DNA from: Alkalihalobacillus bogoriensis ATCC BAA-922
GTDB lineage: Bacteria > Bacillota > Bacilli > Bacillales > Bacillaceae_F
Reading direction: 5' to 3'
Length of the DNA stretch: 64,000 nucleotides
Assembly (NCBI RefSeq): GCF_000621445.1
Contig: NZ_JHYI01000023.1
Span: 1-64,000, forward strand
The notes under the pieces were generated by a model. The model ran no database searches. It saw only the letters and a program-made list of their open reading frames with translations, and was not told where the DNA came from. Positions 8,778 to 18,013 of the stretch are shown one piece after another. How positions within the stretch are numbered: position 1 is the first letter of the stretch; each line of letters starts with the position of its first letter. Position numbers and translations under genes: made by a program.

Positions 8778-9851
8778 ATGTCTAATTTTAAAAAAATTGA
8801 TGTGAAGTTAACAACTGAAAAAAAGCCAAAACCAAATGCAGAAGAACTTGGTTTTGGAAGAATTTATACGGATCATATGTTTATTATGGACTACACGGAA
8901 GGACAAGGATGGCATGATGCACGTATTGTTCCTTATCAACCCGTTGTCCTTGATCCGGCTGCGAAAATCTTGCATTACGGTCAGTCTGTTTTTGAAGGGT
9001 TAAAGGCGTATTTATCTGAAAATGACGATATTATGTTATTCCGCCCAGAAAAAAATATGGAGCGTTTAAACAGGTCGAGTGAGCGTGTTTGTATTCCAGC
9101 AGTTGATGAGGAATTTGCACTACATGCGTTAACAGAATTATTAAAAATTGAAAAAGAATGGATTCCAAAAGCACAAGACACTTCCTTATATATTCGACCA
9201 TTTATTTTTGCGACAGAGCCATTTTTAGGGCTAGCACCATCTAAAACATACCAATTTATGATTACGTTATCTCCTGTTGGCGCTTATTATAAAGAAGGAA
9301 TGAATCCAGTAAAAATTGCTGTAGAAGAAGAATTTGTTCGTGCTGTTCCTGGTGGTACTGGTGAAGCGAAAACGGGTGGAAACTACGCAGCGAGTATCAT
9401 TGCTCAAGTGAATGCAGAGAAAAATGGATTTTCGCAAGTTCTTTGGTTGGATGGAAAAGAAAAAAAATATGTTGAAGAAGTAGGAAGTATGAACGTGTTT
9501 TTCAAAATCAATGGTGACATTGTGACACCAGCGTTAAATGGAAGTATATTAGAAGGAGTTACCCGTAGTTCAATCATTGATCTTCTTCGTTCATGGGATA
9601 TGACTGTAACAGAAAGAAATATTTCATTTGAAGAAGTATATGAAGCCTTTCAAAACGGCCATTTAGAAGAAGCTTTTGGGACGGGAACAGCTGCCGTTAT
9701 TTCTCCAATTGGTGAATTTGGTTGGAAAAACGAGCGAATGGTGATTAATGAAGGAAAAACTGGAGAAGTCTCGAAGAAGTTGTATGACACATTAACAGGC
9801 ATTCAAAAAGGGGAAATTGAAGACCTATTTGGTTGGACAAAAAAATTATAA
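8778..9851 (+). CDS. ilvE: Branched-chain amino acid aminotransferase
   Basis: The 357-aa fold-type IV PLP enzyme interconverts Leu, Ile and Val with their 2-keto acids. GQSVFEGLKAY and the strongly conserved VPGGTGEAKTGGNYAAS (PLP-lysine Lys198) are visible, as are LWLDGKEKKYVEEVGSMN and the phosphate loop EAFGTGTAAVISPIG. Length matches the Bacillus IlvE/IlvK (YbgE/YwaA) class. ATG 8778 is chosen over 8769 because GAAGGAG at 8761-8767 would touch the earlier codon. It is a single gene with its own terminator, not part of an ilv biosynthetic operon here. Confidence 0.95.
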   Translation: MSNFKKIDVKLTTEKKPKPNAEELGFGRIYTDHMFIMDYTEGQGWHDARIVPYQPVVLDPAAKILHYGQSVFEGLKAYLSENDDIMLFRPEKNMERLNRSSERVCIPAVDEEFALHALTELLKIEKEWIPKAQDTSLYIRPFIFATEPFLGLAPSKTYQFMITLSPVGAYYKEGMNPVKIAVEEEFVRAVPGGTGEAKTGGNYAASIIAQVNAEKNGFSQVLWLDGKEKKYVEEVGSMNVFFKINGDIVTPALNGSILEGVTRSSIIDLLRSWDMTVTERNISFEEVYEAFQNGHLEEAFGTGTAAVISPIGEFGWKNERMVINEGKTGEVSKKLYDTLTGIQKGEIEDLFGWTKKL

Positions 9852-9865
9852 TAAGCACATAAATG

Positions 9866-9891
9866 AAACTGTCGAAAATTCTCGGCAGTTT
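9866..9891 (+). terminator. Terminator of ilvE
   Basis: A nine-pair stem (9866-9874 with 9883-9891, one G-T pair) is followed by a T-rich run, 15 nt after the stop codon. Confidence 0.85.
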
Positions 9892-10035
9892 TTTGTTTGT
9901 TTGTAAATATAGGATAAATTTCTCTTGTGAAACATTAAGCATATATGTAATCTTGGAAATAATGAATGGATAATTTATCCTTTGTTATTTTTGTAACTTT
10001 AGTATGAATAGAGTAGGGAAAACAAATGAATGATA

Positions 10036-10062
10036 TTCGCTTCCTGAAAAGTAGGAAGCGAA
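10036..10062 (+). terminator. Perfect 10-bp hairpin upstream of the lipoprotein gene
   Basis: TTCGCTTCCT at 10036-10045 pairs with AGGAAGCGAA at 10053-10062, followed by TTGTTTTG. It lies 33 nt before the lipoprotein start, so it may terminate leftward read-through or attenuate the following gene. The rest of 9892-10094 shows no gene. Confidence 0.6.
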
Positions 10063-10094
10063 TTGTTTTGTATATAAAAAGAGGGGGAAATTAA

Positions 10095-11066
10095 GTGAAA
10101 GTGAAAAAAGCTTTTTTAATTTGCTGTATTGTCGTACTTCCTTATGTCTTAACAGGATGTGGATTTACCGGTGAAATATTTAAAGAAGTAGTAAATGAAG
10201 TAAAGGAAGAGATGAATTCCACAGAGGAACAGGAATCAACAGATGTACAAGAACAGGTTTTTAATACACCGCCTTTAGACAAAGAGGAGTATGTTGAGTA
10301 TATCGGCTTATATCAAGAACAATTAAAAGAAGAGTTCTTTGAACTTTCTCGTTTGTTACATGATGAAAGTATGGATGATTACGTTCAAGCAAATCAAAAT
10401 CAAATTGAAAAAATAACAACAATCATCAATCAATACCGTGCTTTACATGCTCCAGATGATTTTTATGATGTTCATTTTGACTATATGGTCGCAATGGATT
10501 ATTTTGAAAGTGGCTTACAATCATTTGAACAAGGATTAGTGAACGGAGATGATCGTGCGATTGAAGAAGGTCTATTTGATTTAGAACAAGGTCAAAATTA
10601 CTGGAATTATGCATTTGCCGTTCTTGGGCTCACTGAGGCGATTCCAATGGGAGATGGAACGATTACCTCGCAAGATTTAAAGGAACTTGATCAATTAGCT
10701 GGAATGGACCGTGACAGTGTATTGTTAAATTTATCAATTACTGGAGAAGAGTTAGTTGGCCATTGGGGATTTGAAAACGAGGATGGGTCGTTTAATACAT
10801 CTATCATTCTTCATGAAGATGGAAAATATGAAGGATATAGTAACGGTGTGTATCCCGATGACAACAATGTGATGAAAGGTTATTGGTTATATCATCATTT
10901 AACACGTACTTTACATGTGTATACGGACTTAATGTTAGAAGATGGTGAATCTATTCCTGTACCAAGACCAGAAATGATCATGGATGTGCAGTTGTTTAAA
11001 GATGATCAAATATTAATGATGGACGTAGAAACATTAAACTCCTTTTTCTACACTAAGGGTGAGTAA
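10095..11066 (+). CDS. Two-domain lipoprotein of unknown function
   Basis: The 323-aa protein starts with GTG after GAGGGGG. It has a lipoprotein signal with lipobox LTGC (Cys ~22) and is thus membrane-tethered outside the cell. Residues ~60-190 are helical and acidic (QEQLKEEFFELSRLLHDES and similar), reminiscent of a four-helix domain. Residues ~215-323 form a beta domain beginning LVGHWGFENEDGSF with a G-K-Y-E-G-Y strand series; this resembles the lipocalin-like or DUF3994-like ends of Bacillus lipoproteins. Function is unknown. It stands alone, preceded by a hairpin and followed by a cluster of GGACATATGTTCC repeats. Confidence 0.75.
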   Translation: MKVKKAFLICCIVVLPYVLTGCGFTGEIFKEVVNEVKEEMNSTEEQESTDVQEQVFNTPPLDKEEYVEYIGLYQEQLKEEFFELSRLLHDESMDDYVQANQNQIEKITTIINQYRALHAPDDFYDVHFDYMVAMDYFESGLQSFEQGLVNGDDRAIEEGLFDLEQGQNYWNYAFAVLGLTEAIPMGDGTITSQDLKELDQLAGMDRDSVLLNLSITGEELVGHWGFENEDGSFNTSIILHEDGKYEGYSNGVYPDDNNVMKGYWLYHHLTRTLHVYTDLMLEDGESIPVPRPEMIMDVQLFKDDQILMMDVETLNSFFYTKGE

Positions 11067-11085
11067 CGACTGTGTCATAAACTTT

Positions 11086-11269
11086 GCGGACATATGTTCC
11101 GCTATTTTTGAAAAAAGAGCTATTTTTGACAAGCTATCGGACATATGTTCCGTTATATGCATGCAAACGCGTAGGTTTCGTTGGTATTATTATAAAGTAA
11201 CTGAACGTATGTCCGTTAAAAATGAAAATATCGGTGTTTTTACAGTAATAACGAAACAAATGTCCGTTC
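11086..11269. repeat. Cluster of four GGACATATGTTCC-type palindromic units
   Basis: GCGGACATATGTTCCGC (11086-11102) and TCGGACATATGTTCCG (11137-11152) read forward. GAACGTATGTCCGTT (11203-11217) and GAAACAAATGTCCGTTC (11253-11269) are inverted and diverged versions. CTATTTTTGA also recurs after or between the first units (11102, 11120). An open frame at 11059-11298 is formed by these repeats and has no RBS, so I do not call it a gene. Confidence 0.7.
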
Positions 11270-11280
11270 AATTAAAGGAT

Positions 11281-11306
11281 AGCCCCTTCTTTAAATAGAG
11301 GGGGCT
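11281..11306. terminator. Stem-loop after the repeat cluster
   Basis: AGCCCC (11281-11286) pairs with GGGGCT (11301-11306), extended inward by weaker pairs. It sits 7 bp beyond the end of the minus-strand gene that follows and may terminate it, but no clear T run is present. Confidence 0.5.
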
Positions 11307-11312
11307 CAAATG

Positions 11313-11579
11313 TTAAAATCCCTCATCTAAATAATCCATAGTATACGGTGTTCCGCTAGCTGTATGTTCATTCACCCATTCTTGAGCTGCTTCGGAAAAT
11401 TCATCCCAATGAGCCATTTGCTCTTTATGTTCTTCTAGCCAATTCATACAATATTGTGGGTCAAGATTGTGACTTTGACATGTGGCCAAAAAATGAAGCA
11501 CCGTTTCTTCTGTACAGTTTTGCCAAGTTCCACAAGTTTCTTTAAAGATCGCTTGAATTTCATTTTTTGTATTTTCCAT
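11313..11579 (-). CDS. Small hypothetical protein, 88 aa
   Basis: A soluble acidic protein of about 88 residues with three cysteines spread through ETCGTWQNCTEE and FLATCQSHNLDPQYCMNW, and several Trp residues. It looks like a small helical domain; I do not recognise the family. ATG 11579 is preferred, with AGGTGA about 10 nt upstream; a TTG two codons earlier (11585) is also possible. It is a single gene. Confidence 0.65.
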   Translation of the reverse strand: MENTKNEIQAIFKETCGTWQNCTEETVLHFLATCQSHNLDPQYCMNWLEEHKEQMAHWDEFSEAAQEWVNEHTASGTPYTMDYLDEGF

Positions 11580-11735
11580 CCTCAAATTTCACCTGCCTTT
11601 CCGTTTTCGAATCCAATACAGTAACATTATGTCCGATTAAAGAAAAACAATGAAAAAGAAAGGAACTTTTTCTTCAACCAGCACATTCGTGAATTAGGTG
11701 AATATCCTATTATAATGATGGAAAGGGGGGTGTGT

Positions 11736-13694
11736 ATGGAGTTTATAATTCAATCGTTTGAGTTCCATCATATCATCGTGTTAGTGATTGGGTTGTTGCT
11801 TGGGATTTTAGTAGGGGCTCTTCCGGGACTAACGCCAACGATGGGTGTCGCCTTAATGATTCCATTTACCTTCTCGTTAGGACCGACAGAAGGGTTAATT
11901 TTGTTAGGTGGCATTTATTGTGGAAGTGTCTTTGGAGGATCGATTCCAGCGATATTATTTAATGTGCCCGGTGCACCAGCTAATGTAGCAACGACATTTG
12001 ATGGATACGAGATGACAAAACAAGGGCATTCGAGAAAGGCTCTTGAATTGGCCACGATTTCTTCAGTTATCGGTGGCTTGTTTGGAATGTTTTTACTGTT
12101 ATTTTTTGCTCCGGTGTTTGCTGACTTTTCCTTAAGATTTGGACCAACAGAAAGCTTTTGGATTGCGATTTTTGGTATTACCGTTATTGCCGCCATTTCA
12201 GATGGTTCCGTTTTAAAAAACTTAATCGGCGGTGGTATTGGAATTGCATTGTCCTTTATTGGGATTAACACTGTAACAGGGACAGCTCGGTTTACATTTG
12301 GAATGGACAGTTTAGTAGGAGGCTTACATCTTGTCGCTGTATTAATTGGGTTATTTGCCTTCCCTCAAGCATTACGTCTTCTAGAAAACCTTCACCAGAA
12401 AAATTCGAGACAACCAACAAAAGAAACGAAGCAATCTTCTTCAGTAAAAGAGTCATTTCTTGATATTGTAAAAAAGCCAAAAGCCTTATTTCTTGGAAGT
12501 GGACTTGGAGCTTTTATTGGAATGATTCCTGGTGCAGGAGGAAATATCGCCAGTTTACTGGCTTATAATGAAACAAAGCGATTTTCAAAAGAAAAAGAAA
12601 AATTTGGAAAAGGACATAAAGACGGTGTTATTGCATCTGAAAGCGCGAACAATGCGATGGTCGGTGGTTCTCTTGTCCCATTGCTTACATTGGGAATTCC
12701 CGGCTCACCGACAGCAGCGATTTTTTTAGGTGGGTTGTTAATTCATGGAATTTGGCCGGGCAACAATTTATTTGTTGATCATGCGAATGTTGCCTATACG
12801 TTTTTATATAGTATGGTAGCGGCCCAAATTTTATTGTTACTATTAGCGTTACCACTTATTAAATACATGACGAAGTTAACGAATATCCCCGCATACTTTA
12901 TGGCGCCTATTATTTTATCGTTTTCGATTATTGGTGCGTATACTACGCAAAACAATGTGTTTGATATTTATACGATGATTGTTATTGGGTTTATCATGTT
13001 TTTTATGCATAAAATTGGATTTTCAGCAGCGCCAATTGCTTTAGGATTTATATTAGGATCAATAGCTGAAGAGGGGCTGTTGCAAGGGTTACAAATCGGA
13101 GGCGCTCATGGTTCGGCATTTGCCTTTTTCTTTACAGGAACATGGAACGTCATTTTATATAGCCTTATTATCGCTACAATTTTAGTTTCGTTTGTGCAAA
13201 GCATGAAATCTACGAAGAATAAAAAGCTAGGGATAGTTACTAAAATGGAATGGTTTATGGCTAATGCTAAATCAGCTAATTTTGGTTGGACCTACATTTT
13301 TTTAGCCAACCTATTGTTATTGTGTATTTTTGCTATGAATGACATGGTTTTTGGACAACGAATTTTCCCGCAACTTACATTTAGTTTTATGCTCTTTTTC
13401 GTTTTATTGGCATGGTTAAAACAAATGATGACTGAAGGAAAACAGACGACCCTAAAAAATAACATAAAAAAATCAGTACTAACTTTTATTATTGCCGTCA
13501 CTATCATTTGTTCACTCATTACGATTTTAAGTTTTTATGTTCAAGTGTTTCTATTAATGGTTCTCGTTCCTCTTTATATGTATTGCTATAACCGACAGGC
13601 TGTTTCTGTTAAAAAAGTGATGATAACAGCTGTGGTATTTCCGACGATGTTATATTTTGTATTTAGTTATTTATTGAATGTGCCGCTACCTTAA
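11736..13694 (+). CDS. Tripartite tricarboxylate transporter permease, TctA-TctB fusion
   Basis: The 652-aa membrane protein takes ATG 11736 because GGAAAGGGGGG lies just before it; the upstream ATG at 11715 precedes that site and overlaps a TATAAT at 11711. Residues 1 to ~500 are TctA, with GALPGLTPTMGVALMIPFTF and the second repeat FIGMIPGAGGNIASLLAYNE, both TctA signatures, and NNAMVGGSLVPLLTLGIPGSP. Residues ~513-652 add about four to five helices beginning FGWTYIFLANLLLLCIF and ending YLLNVPLP, the usual end of TctB. The large and small membrane subunits thus appear joined. The partner TctC is encoded nearby on the other strand. Likely substrate: a carboxylic acid. Confidence 0.88.
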   Translation: MEFIIQSFEFHHIIVLVIGLLLGILVGALPGLTPTMGVALMIPFTFSLGPTEGLILLGGIYCGSVFGGSIPAILFNVPGAPANVATTFDGYEMTKQGHSRKALELATISSVIGGLFGMFLLLFFAPVFADFSLRFGPTESFWIAIFGITVIAAISDGSVLKNLIGGGIGIALSFIGINTVTGTARFTFGMDSLVGGLHLVAVLIGLFAFPQALRLLENLHQKNSRQPTKETKQSSSVKESFLDIVKKPKALFLGSGLGAFIGMIPGAGGNIASLLAYNETKRFSKEKEKFGKGHKDGVIASESANNAMVGGSLVPLLTLGIPGSPTAAIFLGGLLIHGIWPGNNLFVDHANVAYTFLYSMVAAQILLLLLALPLIKYMTKLTNIPAYFMAPIILSFSIIGAYTTQNNVFDIYTMIVIGFIMFFMHKIGFSAAPIALGFILGSIAEEGLLQGLQIGGAHGSAFAFFFTGTWNVILYSLIIATILVSFVQSMKSTKNKKLGIVTKMEWFMANAKSANFGWTYIFLANLLLLCIFAMNDMVFGQRIFPQLTFSFMLFFVLLAWLKQMMTEGKQTTLKNNIKKSVLTFIIAVTIICSLITILSFYVQVFLLMVLVPLYMYCYNRQAVSVKKVMITAVVFPTMLYFVFSYLLNVPLP

Positions 13695-13916
13695 AATGAA
13701 TCGAGCTGCCCCCTTGTTTGAGAAAGGGGGTGGATTTAATGTTGTGTTAATTGTCGACACTAACATCAGTTCCGTTATTGCGATAAAAATGAATAATATG
13801 AAATGCTAACAGACATACGTTCTTTTAATAAAGAAACCATACGATAAAAAGTTTTTCATGTTTAGCGGAACAGCTGTCCACTAATCAATTCGAACTTGTT
13901 CTTTTAGACACTATAC
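13695..13916. other. Intergenic region between tctA-tctB and a small membrane protein gene
   Basis: It holds a CCCCCTT/AAGGGGG stem-loop (13709-13730) without a T tract, probably the end of the permease transcript. It also holds degenerate relatives of the GGACATATGTTCC units, for example ACAGACATACGTTC near 13807 and GCGGAACAGCTGTCC near 13864. No gene was seen. Confidence 0.5.
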
Positions 13917-14111
13917 TTACGTATTGGCTATTTTTTTATTTTTTGCTTTCCATTGTGTAAACGAATAAACTGAAAAAACAATTCCGATTATGTTTAGTAA
14001 AAGCATAAGACAATAATAAAGAGTAATATGGCCTTGTAATAAATATCCAAGATAGCGAATGCCATTTATGAGTAAAATAACGAATAAAAAGAAATATGTG
14101 TACTTATTCAA
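13917..14111 (-). CDS. Small two-helix membrane protein
   Basis: A protein of about 64 residues with two predicted transmembrane helices (YFFLFVILLINGIRYLGYLL and YYCLMLLLNIIGIVFSVYSF) and a short basic C-tail. The GTG at 14123 directly abuts the AAGGAG site and could not be used, so the in-frame TTG at 14111, 11 nt after it, is the more likely start. It lies between the permease and TctC genes, on the TctC strand but after its terminator. It could be a helper of the transporter, but nothing in the sequence proves that. Confidence 0.5.
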   Translation of the reverse strand: MNKYTYFFLFVILLINGIRYLGYLLQGHITLYYCLMLLLNIIGIVFSVYSFTQWKAKNKKIANT

Positions 14112-14173
14112 ACGAGTCGTCACTCCTTAAGGATAGATACAATGATATTGTAACATATATTGTACAAGTTATT

Positions 14174-14203
14174 AAAAAAAGGCCACACTTTTCATGTGTG
14201 GCT
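14174..14203 (-). terminator. Terminator of tctC
   Basis: An eight-pair stem (14181-14188 with 14196-14203) is followed on the minus strand by seven T residues. It lies 13 bp after the tctC stop. Confidence 0.88.
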
Positions 14204-14215
14204 GGGCTGTTACCA

Positions 14216-15193
14216 TTATTCTATTACCCCAATAGACTGAAGCAATTGTTTGTATGTTTCTGTTCGAACTTCCATATCTGCAATAACGGCATCCCGGTCC
14301 ATAATGAGCATGTCTGCTCCGGCTTGCTCCATTTCAGCTAAGAAATCTTCATCTTTTAAAATTTCCATAAATGCTAACTCTAGTGTTTCGATTACATTAT
14401 TAGGAGTTCCTTGCCTTGCCGCAATCCCACGGTCAGTACTCATAACCACTTCTGGATATCCTAACTCAGCAAAAGTTGGAATATTTGGGGCAAATGAATG
14501 TCGTTCCTGTGTTGCTATTGCCAAAGGCTTTACTTCATCCCCTAATCGATAGATATCCGATAAATTTCCTGACACTACATCTGTATGACCTCCAAGTAAC
14601 GAGGCGATTGCATCAGCAGCTCCTTGAAATGGTACGTGTTCTAGTTGGATGTTTGTAGAATCTTCGAGCAAAAGAGTCGCTAAATGTTGACCAACAAACA
14701 ATCCTGCATTTCCTACTGTTATAGAACCAGGATTTTCTTTTGCCGTAGAAATTAAATCATCCAAGGAATCAATATCACTATCTTTATGGACAGCAAAAAC
14801 GGTAGGATCCCCGCCCCAATTGACAAGTGGTTCAAATGTTTCGATTTCAAAACTTGTTTGACCTACAAGTGGTTGTGTAATAATATGTGGCAAATTATAA
14901 GCGACTAAAGTATAGCCATCTGGTTCAACAGAAGAAAAAGAATTCCACCCCACTTGACCACCACCACCAGGTTTGTTGACGATGATGAGCTCTTGACCTA
15001 AATATTCACTGGCATATTTAGAAATAATGCGAGCTTGTGTATCAGTGGCTGCTCCAGGGGAAAAAGCAACAATAAGTTGTATGCTTTTGTTAGGAAAGTC
15101 TGTTGTGTCAGTCGCTGGAGATTCGTTTGAACAACTGGCAACGAATAGTAAACAAAAACAAAAAAATAAAGAAACAATCCGTCTTATGTGCAT
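14216..15193 (-). CDS. Tripartite tricarboxylate transporter solute-binding lipoprotein (TctC/Bug family)
   Basis: The 325-aa extracytoplasmic binding protein starts with a lipoprotein signal and lipobox VASC (Cys ~21). The family hallmarks are present: PNKSIQLIVAFSPGAATDTQAR at the first ligand loop, VNKPGGGGQVGWN, and PHIITQP with a following TVGNAGLFVGQH. It hands a carboxylate to the TctA-TctB permease encoded 0.5 kb away on the opposite strand. The family usually lies in one operon with the permease, so the opposite orientation is unusual. AAAGGA is about 10 nt before ATG 15193. Confidence 0.9.
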   Translation of the reverse strand: MHIRRIVSLFFCFCLLFVASCSNESPATDTTDFPNKSIQLIVAFSPGAATDTQARIISKYASEYLGQELIIVNKPGGGGQVGWNSFSSVEPDGYTLVAYNLPHIITQPLVGQTSFEIETFEPLVNWGGDPTVFAVHKDSDIDSLDDLISTAKENPGSITVGNAGLFVGQHLATLLLEDSTNIQLEHVPFQGAADAIASLLGGHTDVVSGNLSDIYRLGDEVKPLAIATQERHSFAPNIPTFAELGYPEVVMSTDRGIAARQGTPNNVIETLELAFMEILKDEDFLAEMEQAGADMLIMDRDAVIADMEVRTETYKQLLQSIGVIE

Positions 15194-15400
15194 TTGTTAT
15201 ACATCCTTTCTTAATCCTATCTTTTATATAGGTATGCATCTATCTTCTTTTTGCATGTTGTACTCCAAAAGATTGAGCTGCTTTTAGTAAGAGTTCATCA
15301 TGATTTTCCATGTATTTTTTTGCTTCTTTTTTGCATCTTAAAGAAGAAAAGATTTTACAAAAATTGTAGGTGAAAATGAAAAAGGGGAGAGTGTAACATC

Positions 15401-16657
15401 TTGGCGAAGAAAAGTAAAGGATTGGTCATATTAGCAATTGGGTCGATTCCACTCATTATGACTTTAGGCAATTCAATGTTAATTCCGATATTGCCACAAA
15501 TGGAAAAAGAATTAGGAATTACAGCCTTTCAAGCAAGTTTAACGATTACGATATTCTCTATTACAGCCGCCATTTCTATCCCCATATTAGGCTATCTGTC
15601 AGACCGTTTTTCAAGAAAAGCTATTATTATTCCTGCATTATCTCTTTATGGAATTGGAGGGTTATTAGCAGGGATTGCCTCTGCTTGGTTTGGAAATCCA
15701 TATTTATGGATAATGGTAGGACGAGCACTACAAGGAATTGGGGCAGCTGGAACGGCTCCGATTGCCATGGCATTAACCGGAGATTTATTTAAAGGAGGCG
15801 ACCAAAGTAAGGTATTAGGGATTGTCGAGGCATCCAATGGGTTTGGTAAAGTCTTATCACCGATCGTAGGATCTTTATTAGCGTTATTAGTATGGTACGG
15901 TCCATTTTGGGGGTTCCCTATATTTGTTATCATTTCTCTTTTACTCACCGCCTTTTTTGTAAAGGAAAAGAAGAAGAAAAAAGAAGCACCTCCTGTTGGA
16001 AAATATGTGAAAGGGCTATTCTCTGTTTTTAAGCATGAAGGAAGATGGTTATTTACTGCTTATCTTGCGGGGGCTACTTGTTTATTTACGTTGTTTGGTA
16101 TTTTATTTTACTTATCAGATACATTGGAAACACAGTACAATATTGATGGTGTTTTAAAAGGGGCGATCCTTGCCATCCCATTGTTATTTATGATGGTTAC
16201 ATCTTTTACCACAGGAAGTAAAATTGGGAAAGATATAAGTCGAATGAAAAAAGTAATTATTTTTGGGTTTATCTTAATGACCGCTTCCTTTGCCACTTTA
16301 GTCTTTTTCACGAAATTGGTGCCATTTATCGCCGTCCTTGTTGGAAGTAGTATTGGGACAGGTCTAGTTCTTCCTTGTTTAAATAGTTTAATTACGGGTT
16401 CGGTAGGAGCAGCCCGGAGAGGATTTGTTACTAGTCTTTATGGTTCTGTACGTTTTTTAGGTGTTGCAGCAGGTCCACCAGTGTTTGAGTGGCTTATGAA
16501 TTGGTCCCGAACAGGAATGTTTTTAGCAACGGCTGGATTAACCTTTGTGTTAGGGTTACTGTGTTTATTTCTTATTCATGTAAAAAAACCAAAAGATGAT
16601 AAACATGATGGAGACCAACAAACGTTATTCCGAAAATTACAATTAGCAACAGAGTAA
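15401..16657 (+). CDS. MFS transporter (DHA1 drug-efflux type)
   Basis: The 418-aa protein has 12 predicted helices. Motif A is [12 protein letters not shown] in loop 2-3, and motif C-like [20 protein letters not shown] in helix 5 marks drug/H+ antiporters. The first helix region [20 protein letters not shown] is typical of the Bcr/YmfD-like branch. A cytoplasmic central loop is Lys-rich ([11 protein letters not shown]). The start is TTG 15401, ten nt after AAAGGGGAGA. It is a single gene with a terminator; substrate unknown. The 207 bp upstream contain only a 23-codon minus-strand ORF (15240-15311) that I could not support. Confidence 0.87.
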   Translation: MAKKSKGLVILAIGSIPLIMTLGNSMLIPILPQMEKELGITAFQASLTITIFSITAAISIPILGYLSDRFSRKAIIIPALSLYGIGGLLAGIASAWFGNPYLWIMVGRALQGIGAAGTAPIAMALTGDLFKGGDQSKVLGIVEASNGFGKVLSPIVGSLLALLVWYGPFWGFPIFVIISLLLTAFFVKEKKKKKEAPPVGKYVKGLFSVFKHEGRWLFTAYLAGATCLFTLFGILFYLSDTLETQYNIDGVLKGAILAIPLLFMMVTSFTTGSKIGKDISRMKKVIIFGFILMTASFATLVFFTKLVPFIAVLVGSSIGTGLVLPCLNSLITGSVGAARRGFVTSLYGSVRFLGVAAGPPVFEWLMNWSRTGMFLATAGLTFVLGLLCLFLIHVKKPKDDKHDGDQQTLFRKLQLATE

Positions 16658-16693
16658 AGTTCCATTTTTTATCGCTTATGTTTCTACTGAATA

Positions 16694-16719
16694 AGAAGCA
16701 TGGTAACAATGGTGCTTCT
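16694..16719 (+). terminator. Terminator of the MFS gene
   Basis: AGAAGCA pairs with TGCTTCT (7 bp) and is followed by CTTTTT. Confidence 0.7.
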
Positions 16720-16757
16720 CTTTTTAAGCACACATAAAAAGAAATGAGGAATGAATC

Positions 16758-17618
16758 ATGGACCGAGAAATGACGTATGGTGAAGACTATAAATATATTC
16801 CAACAACTTCGGTTTCAAGCGGAGAAGGGCTAGAAGTTGTGCAAGATGTCTATTGCCACACTGTACAAATTGTAAATATTTGTTTAGTTGGAAACCCAGA
16901 AACAAATGATTTTGTTTTAGTTGATGCAGGAATGCCAAAATCAGCAGATGAGATTATCAGAGCTACGGAAGAACGATTCGGAGAAGGGAGTAAGCCGAAA
17001 GCCATTATTCTTACTCATGGACATTTTGACCATGTTGGTGCAGTCATTGAACTTGTGAAGCATTGGCAAGTCCCTGTTTATGCCCACGAATTGGAAATTC
17101 CGTACATAACTGGAAAAATTAGTTATCCGAATCCTGATCCAACGGTTGAAGGTGGAATGGTCGCAAAACTATCTTCACTTTTTCCAAATGAGCCGATTAA
17201 TTTAGGAGACCATGTTTCAGCTTTACCAACAGATAATACGGTTCCTCATATGCCAGGGTTCACTTGGGTTCACACTCCAGGGCATACACCGGGACATGTT
17301 TCTTTTTTCCGCGAAGAAGACCGAACTTTACTTGCAGGTGATGCGTTTGTTACAGTCAAACAAGAATCTTTGTACAGTGTATTAACACAGGAGCAAGAAA
17401 TTAGTGGCCCTCCGCGCTATTTAACACCTGACTGGAAGGCGGCTTGGGAATCAGTGAAAACATTAGCTTCACTTAAACCGAATGTTGCGGTTACAGGTCA
17501 TGGGCTTCCAATGACAGGGGAAAACTTGCATAAAAACCTTGATAAACTCGCGCTCGATTTTGACAAAATTGCCATACCAGACTACGGATTATTTATAGAA
17601 AACAATGTAAAGCATTAA
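16758..17618 (+). CDS. MBL-fold metallo-hydrolase
   Basis: The 286-aa cytoplasmic enzyme has the metallo-beta-lactamase signature H-G-H-F-D-H at residues 87-92 within LTHGHFDHVGAV, which binds two metals. Later ligands are HTPGHTPGHVSF and LAGDAFVTV (Asp) and VTGHGLPM. It is of the broad GloB-like hydrolase group; substrate is unknown. GAGGA precedes ATG 16758. It is a single gene sharing a terminator with the convergent DUF1992 gene. Confidence 0.88.
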   Translation: MDREMTYGEDYKYIPTTSVSSGEGLEVVQDVYCHTVQIVNICLVGNPETNDFVLVDAGMPKSADEIIRATEERFGEGSKPKAIILTHGHFDHVGAVIELVKHWQVPVYAHELEIPYITGKISYPNPDPTVEGGMVAKLSSLFPNEPINLGDHVSALPTDNTVPHMPGFTWVHTPGHTPGHVSFFREEDRTLLAGDAFVTVKQESLYSVLTQEQEISGPPRYLTPDWKAAWESVKTLASLKPNVAVTGHGLPMTGENLHKNLDKLALDFDKIAIPDYGLFIENNVKH

Positions 17619-17620
17619 TA

Positions 17621-17657
17621 AAAAGGAGTTTGGACCATTTTGTTCCAACCTCCTTTT
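17621..17657. terminator. Bidirectional terminator between MBL and DUF1992 genes
   Basis: A 14-bp stem with one mismatch (17621-17634 with 17644-17657) has A4 on the left and T4 on the right side. Confidence 0.8.
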
Positions 17658-17662
17658 CATTT

Positions 17663-18013
17663 TTACAACCAGCTTGATAATTGTTTTTCAAGCGTGTCTT
17701 TGCTAACTTTCATTTTTTGTAATGGAGTTGGACAGAGTGTATTGTATTTTTTTATTTTTTTGTTTATGGTCTCTATTTTTGATTGTATTTCTTTACGTGA
17801 TAGAGTTGGACGCTCCTTAATAAAGAGCTGAATATCGTTACAAATGGAATGCTGAAGTGCGAGCCATTCAGGACGATAATTTGCATGTTGAATTGTACGG
17901 TCTAACACATCCCCTTTTAAAATATGGTCAGGTAATGGTTTCCCACTTCCTTTTAATGGTCCTTCTTTCTTTTCAAAATCTTTAATCATATCCCCGAGCC
18001 AATCTCTGGACAA
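17663..18013 (-). CDS. DUF1992 (DnaJ-homologue C28-like) domain protein
   Basis: A 116-aa soluble protein. The DUF1992 pattern is visible as GPLKGSGKPLPDHIL followed by ANYRPEWLALQHSICNDI, equivalent to the G-K-G-K-P-L and ANYxPxW motifs of the family. The C-terminus is a basic helix with coiled-coil character. The start is set at TTG 18013, because AAAGGAG lies 8 nt upstream; the ORF can be read further to ATG 18031, but that would place the RBS inside the gene. Function of the family is unclear. Confidence 0.78.
   Translation of the reverse strand: MSRDWLGDMIKDFEKKEGPLKGSGKPLPDHILKGDVLDRTIQHANYRPEWLALQHSICNDIQLFIKERPTLSRKEIQSKIETINKKIKKYNTLCPTPLQKMKVSKDTLEKQLSSWL

Noticed and set aside
11059-11298. 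79-codon ORF after the lipoprotein gene
   Set aside because: It is made of GGACATATGTTCC repeats and has no RBS.
15240-15311. 23-codon minus-strand ORF (MENHDELLLKAAQSFGVQHA...) between tctC and the MFS gene
   Set aside because: It is very short, lacks a clear RBS and I recognise no family, so it stays below the reporting level.
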